In this document: positions 63,801 through 64,000 of the stretch, in pieces | Position numbering within the stretch: the stretch's first letter is position 1 | How the letters are laid out: each line of letters starts with the position of its first letter | NCBI GenBank assembly: GCA_951799425.1 | Contig: OX637395.1 | Location: forward strand, 5,544,951 to 5,608,950 | Length of the DNA stretch: 64,000 nt | From: Ilex aquifolium | Taxonomy: Eukaryota; Streptophyta; Magnoliopsida; Aquifoliales; Aquifoliaceae | Reading direction: 5' to 3' | The notes under the pieces: generated by a model | Database searches by the model: none | The model's input: the letters and a program-made list of their open reading frames with translations, nothing else | What the model was told of the DNA's origin: nothing | Position numbers and translations under genes: made by a program

Positions 63801-64000
63801 TGATTCAATAATGATTAAATGAATGGTTAAACAAGAAAAATTTTCCTTTTGACTTAATAGAAGCATGTGGAAATATTCTTATTGGGCACTTTTTTGTACT
63901 TAAATTCAAAGAATTTAGGGTAGTTTACTTTAATGAAAGGTTGAGAACATGGACGATCATTGTTTGTTGAATTTATAGACATAATGAAATGGAATAGACC
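60853..64000. other. Probable Helitron-derived region, no gene recognised
   Basis: AT-rich DNA following the Helitron starts. Intron-like acceptors occur (TTTTTGCAG near 61441 and 63115), but neighbouring frames show no known domain; no Rep or helicase motif was found. AGAACATGGGAGATCATGGT near 60452 is echoed by AGAACATGGACGATCATTGT near 63942. Confidence 0.4.

Overview
The window is nuclear DNA from a flowering plant, most likely a eudicot. It is AT-rich and gene-sparse. The protein genes carry spliceosomal introns with GT..AG borders, and their products are plant-specific or plant-typed: a chloroplast CPN10, a RABH1b-type Rab6, a purine permease and pectin methylesterase/invertase inhibitors (PMEI). 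Much of the rest is short non-autonomous transposons (hAT, Helitron, MULE-like) and SINEs, including an Au SINE. I cannot name the species from sequence alone.

Left part (1-14,000): repeats come first. Then a minus-strand GPI-anchored-protein gene (two exons, 5000-7529) and a plus-strand seven-exon gene for the chloroplast 10 kDa co-chaperonin CPN10 (9930-12957). A head-to-tail pair of small Helitrons follows.

Centre (17,000-33,000): five plus-strand, single-exon secreted PMEI genes form a tandem family (17056, 23024, 27563, 30028 and 32272). Genes 2 to 5 are close paralogues and gene 1 is more divergent, with an extra cysteine pair. hAT elements with visible 8-bp target duplications, Helitrons with a (GGN)n core, SINEs and microsatellites lie between them. 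One Helitron 5' terminus stops 111 bp before the start codon of the second PMEI gene.

Right-centre (33,700-48,200): three housekeeping genes. They are mitochondrial acyl carrier protein (minus, two exons), the Golgi transport protein GOT1 (minus, six exons) and the Golgi Rab GTPase RABH1b/Rab6 (plus, six exons). GOT1 and RABH1b are divergent neighbours and both act in Golgi vesicle traffic.

Right part (48,200-64,000): mostly repeats, including a second tandem pair of the GGN-core Helitron, a nested long inverted-repeat element and a degenerate short-period array. The one gene is a purine permease (55497-58233) with a tiny predicted first exon and five 13-residue repeats in its N-terminal tail. 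The last 3.5 kb shows three Helitron 5'-end signatures and no recognisable gene.

Exon borders were set by hand from reading frame, splice dinucleotides and family resemblance; no alignment or transcript evidence was available. Classes given to repeats rest on terminal motifs and target-site duplications read directly from the sequence.
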